Origin: Peteryoungia aggregata LMG 23059
GTDB lineage: Bacteria > Pseudomonadota > Alphaproteobacteria > Rhizobiales > Rhizobiaceae
Assembly: GCF_030814435.1 (NCBI RefSeq)
Contig: NZ_JAUSUW010000001.1
Span: 310,001-374,000, forward strand
Length of the DNA: 64,000 bases
Reading direction: 5' to 3'
Shown in pieces: positions 58,623 to 64,000 of the stretch (positions are counted from its first letter, which is position 1; each line of letters starts with the position of its first letter). The translations under genes and the position numbers were made by a program. The notes under the pieces are model-generated. The model had not been told where the DNA came from. It did not search any database and saw only the letters and a program-made list of their open reading frames with translations.

Positions 58623-59320
58623 CCGACGCAGCTGCAATCGACACCCGCGAAGACATCAAGCTCTCCAACGCCCAGATCGCCTGGCGCGCGGCTCAGGACA
58701 TCGCTGACGGCGCCTATGTGAACCTCGGCATTGGCTTCCCGGAAATGGTGGCAAAGTTCCAGCCTGAGGGACGCGAAGCGATCTTCCATACCGAGAATGG
58801 CGTGCTGAACTTCGGTGAAGCCCCAGCTGCCGGCGAGGAAGACTGGGACCTGATCAATGCCGGCAAGAAGGCGGTGACGCTGAAGCCGGGTGCGGCCTTC
58901 TTCCATCACGCCGACAGCTTCGCCATGGTCCGTGGCGGCCATCTCGACGTCGCAATCCTCGGCGCCTATCAGGTGGCGGAAAACGGCGACCTCGCCAACT
59001 GGCGCGTTGGCTCCAAGGGCGTTCCGGCCGTCGGCGGTGCCATGGATCTGGTACACGGCGCCAAGCAGGTCGTCGTCATCACCGAGCACGTCACCAAGGA
59101 CGGCAAGCCGAAGCTCGTCGAGCGCTGCTCCTTCCCGCTGACCGGCGTCGGCTGCATCACCCGCGTCTATACGAGCCATGCCGTGATCGACATTGTCGAC
59201 GGCAAGTTCGTCGTGCGCGAGAAGCTCGCCGCCATGACCATGGACGAGCTGCAGGCCATGACCGGCGCCAAGCTGCATACCGACGGCCCGGTTGCCGACC
59301 TCGTTGTTCCGGCTCTGTGA
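58619..59320 (+). CDS. pcaJ: 3-oxoadipate CoA-transferase subunit B PcaJ
   Basis: A 233-residue beta subunit of the class I CoA-transferase. The catalytic glutamate is in FHTENGVLNFGEAP, and NLGIGFPEMVAKF and GGHLDVAILGAYQVAENGDL are also typical. It pairs with PcaI; the ATGA overlap of the two genes fits equal production of subunits. pcaF follows 10 bp later. Confidence 0.96.
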   Translation: MTDAAAIDTREDIKLSNAQIAWRAAQDIADGAYVNLGIGFPEMVAKFQPEGREAIFHTENGVLNFGEAPAAGEEDWDLINAGKKAVTLKPGAAFFHHADSFAMVRGGHLDVAILGAYQVAENGDLANWRVGSKGVPAVGGAMDLVHGAKQVVVITEHVTKDGKPKLVERCSFPLTGVGCITRVYTSHAVIDIVDGKFVVREKLAAMTMDELQAMTGAKLHTDGPVADLVVPAL

Positions 59321-59330
59321 GGATATCGAT

Positions 59331-60536
<1,206 letters not shown>

Positions 60537-60546
60537 TAGAGAATTG

Positions 60547-60571
60547 AAGGCGCTCCATGTGGGCGCCTTTT
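60547..60571 (+). terminator. Terminator of pcaIJF
   Basis: AAGGCGC (60547-60553) pairs with GCGCCTT (60563-60569) over a 9-base loop and runs into TTTT. It lies 10 bp after the pcaF stop and just before the convergent DUF922 gene. Confidence 0.75.
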
Positions 60572-60575
60572 CATT

Positions 60576-61172
60576 TCAAGGGTTGAGGAAGCTCAGGATC
60601 AGCTGATGCACAGCACCTCCCGGTGACATCTCCACCTGGTCGTATTCACTGTGGCGCGCCACATGCGCATCCGAAATCGGCTTCAACTGCGCCTGCAGCG
60701 CCGCGCGGACCTTCTTGCAACCCGGATCGTTTTCATCGCGCAGGCCGATCGACACATCCTGGATCGCCTGCGTGAGGTCCTTCATGAACTGCCCGTGCAG
60801 CTTTTCGTGGGTGACGATACCGTCGTAAAAGGCCTGCCACTTCGCCGCCACCTCAGGTGCAAGCTTCTGCGCAGGCTTCGGCAATGTGTAGGTGATGATC
60901 AGCTTCGGCTTGGCCGTCGCCAGCACGCAGGCGGCCCCCTGCTGCTGATAGTCGCGCTGCCAGGTGAGCTTGAAGGTCGTATGGGCGATGACGCGCCCGA
61001 GGCTGAGCTTCGGGCCCCGTTCGCCGATCGACTTGTAGAGTTCCATCGGTGAACTGCCGCTGACATTGTAGTGCTCGACCCGCTCGGTGGCCTGCCAATC
61101 CGCTGCGGCCGCCTCGGCAACAGGCATGAGAAGCACAACGCTGGTGAGAAGGCGGGGGATGAGGAATTTCAC
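60576..61172 (-). CDS. DUF922 family exported, possibly zinc-dependent protein
   Basis: A 198-residue protein with a Sec signal peptide (MKFLIPRLLTSVVLLMPVAE, cut near AAAA) and a DUF922 domain. The segment VTHEKLHGQFMKDL carries an HExxH-like arrangement (HEKLH) proposed for Zn-protease activity in this family. A single Cys pair may form a disulfide (AACVLATA, DPGCKKVR). It should be periplasmic. No operon partner; function not established. Confidence 0.82.
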   Translation of the reverse strand: MKFLIPRLLTSVVLLMPVAEAAAADWQATERVEHYNVSGSSPMELYKSIGERGPKLSLGRVIAHTTFKLTWQRDYQQQGAACVLATAKPKLIITYTLPKPAQKLAPEVAAKWQAFYDGIVTHEKLHGQFMKDLTQAIQDVSIGLRDENDPGCKKVRAALQAQLKPISDAHVARHSEYDQVEMSPGGAVHQLILSFLNP

Positions 61173-61351
61173 GCGGGTCTCGACTCCAGATGGCGACCGC
61201 TCTCATTAGCCTTGGGAACGCGGTCGTTCAATGACGGATTCGCGTCCCTCGACACACGCTGACCGGGAATTAGCAACAGTGATTTTGCTCAATTTTAACG
61301 GTTTCTGAAATACCATTGCCCTTCGATCCATGATTTCGAAGGCGTAGAGTT

Positions 61352-63364
61352 TTGACAAATTCAGCTGAAAAAAGCGGTTCTGCGGCATGGATCCGGAAGG
61401 CCGTCACCCTGTTGCAGGTCCCGGCCGACAATCCCGCATTGACGGCCGCGCAGTTCGAGGCCTTTTCGAAGCAGGTTCCACTGCTCTATTTCATCCTGGC
61501 AACCAACATGGTTTCTCTGTCGGTGACCCATCAAGGGGCCGCTCCTGACTATCTGGTTGTTTACCTTCCGGCCGTTCTGACCTTTCTGTTTGCCTTGCGC
61601 TCGTTGATCTGGCTGCGCGGTCGCAACCGGCCTCGGACACCGGCCCAGGCCTTCCGGCAATTGCGCGCCACCAATATCCTGTCGTTCCCGATTGCCGTCG
61701 TCTGCACCGCCTGGTCCGTATCGCTGCTGCCCTATGGCGACGCCTATCAGAACGCCCATGTCGCCTTCTTCATGGCGATCACCGTCATCGGCTGCATTTT
61801 CTGCCTGATGCATCTGCGCTCAGCGGCCATGATCGTCACGGTGACGGTCAACCTGCCTTTCTTCGTGGTCATGTGCCTGTCGGGCGAGCCGACCTTCATT
61901 GCCACGGGCGTGAACGTCATCCTGGTGACGATCGCGATGATCATGATCCTCCTCTCCCACTACCGCGACTTTCGCCAGCTGCATGAATCCCGCAACGTGC
62001 TGATGCTTCAGCAGCAGGCCCTGCAGGAACAGAACAAGGCGATGCAGGTACTCTCAGACGAAAACCTGCGCCTCGCCAATCTCGACAGCCTGACGCTTCT
62101 CGCCAACCGCCGCAGCTTCTTCCAGATGCTGGAGACCACCTTCGCCAGAACCCGCGAAGGTGGCGGCATGCTCGCAGTCGGCGTCATCGACCTCGATGGC
62201 TTCAAGCCGGTCAACGACCTCTACGGACATTCCGCCGGCGACAAGGTGCTGATCGAGATCGGGGCGAGGCTCTCGGCAATCACGGACGCTGGCCTGTCGG
62301 TCTACCGGCTGGGCGGCGACGAATTCGGACTGCTGCTTGACGGAAACTGTGCCGAGAGCGACGTGATGGCGCTGGGCCAGAAGGTTTGCGAACTGATCGC
62401 CGAACGCATCAACATCGGCAGCGGCATGGTCCAGGTAACCGGCTCCGTCGGCTTTGCCATCTACCCCGATGTCGGCGTGACAGGGCAGGAGATCTACGAA
62501 CTCGCCGACTACGCGCTCTACACTGCCAAGCGCCATCATCGAGCCGGCACGGTCATCTTCAATGCCGTGCAGGCCAACGAACTCAATCGCCAGAAGGTGG
62601 TCGAGGAAGCTCTCGTCTCTGCCGACCTAGAAAAGGAACTCTCGCTGGTCTTCCAGCCGATCACCTGTGTCGACCGGCGCATCTGCATCGGCTTCGAGGC
62701 CCTCGCCCGCTGGGAGAGCCCTCGCATCGGACAGGTATCACCAGCCGAGTTCATCCCAGTTGCCGAACACAACGGTCGCATTACGCTGATGACCCGCATG
62801 CTTCTGGAGCGGGCATTGCAGACGGCCAGCCTGTGGCCGGATGACATCTACCTCTCCTTCAACCTCTCGCCGCATGACCTGACCTCGCCGGAAAACACGC
62901 TGAAAATCGTCGCCATCGTGCTGAAGAGCGGCTTTGATCCACGCCGGATCAATTTCGAAATCACCGAAACCGCCGTCATGCATGATTTCGAGCAGGCGAG
63001 TGCCTCGATCCAGATGCTCCGTGAGCTGGGCGCCGGTATCTCGCTCGACGACTTCGGCACCGGCTATTCCAGCTTGAACCACGTCCACAAGCTGCCGCTC
63101 ACCAAAATCAAGATCGACGGCAGCTTCGTGCGCAACATCCATACGCGCAAGACAAGCTTCAACATCGTGAAATCTGTGCTCGCGCTCTGTGCCGAGATGG
63201 AACTTGAGGCAATCGTCGAAGGCGTCGAGACCGAAGAAGAGCTTCGCATCCTGGAAAATCTCGGTGTCCGAGCCGTCCAGGGCTATTACTTTGGCAAGCC
63301 GATGTCGGGCGAGGAAACGCTGAAGCAGCTGGCATTGCAGAAAACCCAGGCGCTCGCCTCCTGA
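61352..63364 (+). CDS. Membrane-anchored GGDEF-EAL cyclic-di-GMP protein
   Basis: A 670-residue protein with about six N-terminal membrane segments (residues about 45-205), a short coiled linker, a GGDEF domain (motif at 321-325, RLGGDEFGLLL) and an EAL domain (FEALARWE at about 448-455, DDFGTGYSS, KIDGSFV). The key residues for both synthesis and hydrolysis of c-di-GMP are present. The start is a TTG at 61352 with AAGG 9 bases upstream; no in-frame ATG precedes the first membrane segment. Single-gene unit. The 179-bp gap upstream holds no gene I can see. Confidence 0.92.
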   Translation: MTNSAEKSGSAAWIRKAVTLLQVPADNPALTAAQFEAFSKQVPLLYFILATNMVSLSVTHQGAAPDYLVVYLPAVLTFLFALRSLIWLRGRNRPRTPAQAFRQLRATNILSFPIAVVCTAWSVSLLPYGDAYQNAHVAFFMAITVIGCIFCLMHLRSAAMIVTVTVNLPFFVVMCLSGEPTFIATGVNVILVTIAMIMILLSHYRDFRQLHESRNVLMLQQQALQEQNKAMQVLSDENLRLANLDSLTLLANRRSFFQMLETTFARTREGGGMLAVGVIDLDGFKPVNDLYGHSAGDKVLIEIGARLSAITDAGLSVYRLGGDEFGLLLDGNCAESDVMALGQKVCELIAERINIGSGMVQVTGSVGFAIYPDVGVTGQEIYELADYALYTAKRHHRAGTVIFNAVQANELNRQKVVEEALVSADLEKELSLVFQPITCVDRRICIGFEALARWESPRIGQVSPAEFIPVAEHNGRITLMTRMLLERALQTASLWPDDIYLSFNLSPHDLTSPENTLKIVAIVLKSGFDPRRINFEITETAVMHDFEQASASIQMLRELGAGISLDDFGTGYSSLNHVHKLPLTKIKIDGSFVRNIHTRKTSFNIVKSVLALCAEMELEAIVEGVETEEELRILENLGVRAVQGYYFGKPMSGEETLKQLALQKTQALAS

Positions 63365-63367
63365 AGA

Positions 63368-64000
63368 TCAGGCCGATCCGTCGAGCATCCGCGCCTTCAG
63401 GGCACGGACGGTATCCGCATCCGTACGCCGTGTGGTTTCGGTCGAAAACCCGAGTTCGGCGAGCCTCGGCTCACTGACACGCGCCTCGCTGCACGACGCA
63501 TGCAGCTCTCGAATTCCTGGTAACGCCAGCAGGCGCGCCGCATTCTGCGGCCGGACCCCGCCACCGGGCATGATCGAGATGCGCCCGGCGCTGTGGCCCG
63601 CCAGCCGCGCCAGCGTCTCGATTCCCTCTTCCGCATGTCGCGCGCCGCCCGATGTCAGGACACGGGAAAAGCCAAGCTCGATCGCAAGATCGAGCGCAGC
63701 ATTCATGTCGGTCACCACATCGATCGCTCGATGCAGGGTGAGGTCGAGGCCCTGTGCCGCATCCATGAGCCGCCGGATCACGACCGCATCGAGTGCGCCA
63801 TCAGCCGTGGTGGCACCGATCACGACACCGGCCAACCCGGCCTCGCGAGCAGCAGCGATATCCGCCTGCATGAGCGCGATCTCGACCTCGCAATAGGTGA
63901 AGCCACCGGCGCGCGGACGGATCAGAGCATTGACGGGGATCGGTGCATTGGCAGCGACGCTCATGAAGCCGCGAGAGGGCGTGAGCCCGCCCGAACCGAG
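63368..64000 (-). CDS. cutC: CutC family protein (partial, N terminus beyond the window)
   Basis: At least 210 residues of a CutC TIM-barrel protein. The frame runs on past an internal ATG at 63964 to the window edge with the conserved GSGGLTPSRGFM segment, so the true start is outside. Other family segments are IRPRAGGFTYCEVEIALM, VVIGATTADGALD, LTLHRAID, RVLTSGGARHAEEG and IMPGGGVRPQN. CutC is linked to copper tolerance in E. coli, but that role is disputed. It is convergent with the GGDEF-EAL gene, 3 bp apart. Confidence 0.93.
   Translation of the reverse strand, partial: LGSGGLTPSRGFMSVAANAPIPVNALIRPRAGGFTYCEVEIALMQADIAAAREAGLAGVVIGATTADGALDAVVIRRLMDAAQGLDLTLHRAIDVVTDMNAALDLAIELGFSRVLTSGGARHAEEGIETLARLAGHSAGRISIMPGGGVRPQNAARLLALPGIRELHASCSEARVSEPRLAELGFSTETTRRTDADTVRALKARMLDGSA

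Overview
The window looks like a piece of a Rhizobiaceae genome (Rhizobium/Agrobacterium/Sinorhizobium group). Supporting signs are the high G+C content, a RIME-like double palindrome at 486-625, the rhizobial pca layout (pcaDCHGB facing pcaQ, pcaR facing pcaIJF), an RpiR-type iolR next to iolCDEB and idhA, and a ThuA/ThuB pair. No rRNA, tRNA, phage, transposon, CRISPR array or replication origin was seen. Whether it is chromosome or megaplasmid cannot be told. Both edges cut genes: an ABC ATPase at the left and cutC at the right.

Layout. 1-7 kb: an agmatinase-family ureohydrolase, a Tat-exported binding protein and an ABC ATPase run leftward. A GcvA-like LysR gene, an aminotransferase and a flavoprotein run rightward, followed by a DUF3833 lipoprotein-like gene. 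7-15 kb: inositol catabolism, iolR and iolC-iolD-iolE-small membrane protein-iolB leftward, idhA rightward, with IolR-type operator candidates. 15-20 kb: a Tat-exported metallo-beta-lactamase-fold protein, then thuB/thuA divergent from a LacI regulator and a PfkB kinase. 20.6-21.8 kb: a small unknown gene and a TupA-like ATP-grasp protein. 22-34 kb: carboxylate sensing and uptake, made of a TctD/TctE two-component pair with an overlapping orphan ABC-type binding protein, a tctCBA tripartite tricarboxylate transporter, a DctB/DctD-type pair whose DctD has an altered GAFTGA loop, and a large chemoreceptor. 34.5-45 kb: pectin oligomer use, with kduI, an AraC regulator, a GH4 enzyme with the CHEV motif, a complete TogMNAB-like ABC importer, GH28 and GH105. 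45-49 kb: dabA/dabB (inorganic carbon accumulation) with a divergent LysR gene. 50-52 kb: a FAD oxidoreductase, a DUF3429 membrane protein and an ECF sigma/zinc-finger anti-sigma pair. 52-60.5 kb: the full protocatechuate branch of the beta-ketoadipate pathway (pcaBGHCD, pcaQ, pcaR, pcaIJF). 60.5-64 kb: a DUF922 protein, a membrane GGDEF-EAL protein and partial cutC.

Together these modules fit a soil or rhizosphere bacterium living on plant-derived compounds: inositol, pectin oligomers, aromatic acids, carboxylates and guanidino compounds or polyamines. Each catabolic block carries its own regulator, mostly transcribed divergently, and most divergent gaps contain visible inverted or direct repeats. 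The less ordinary parts are the orphan binding protein fused by overlap to a TctDE-type system, the GAFPGA variant in the DctD-like protein, the oversized helical sensor of the chemoreceptor, the wholly cytoplasmic set of pectin-oligomer hydrolases, and the DAB-type carbon system in an apparently heterotrophic background.
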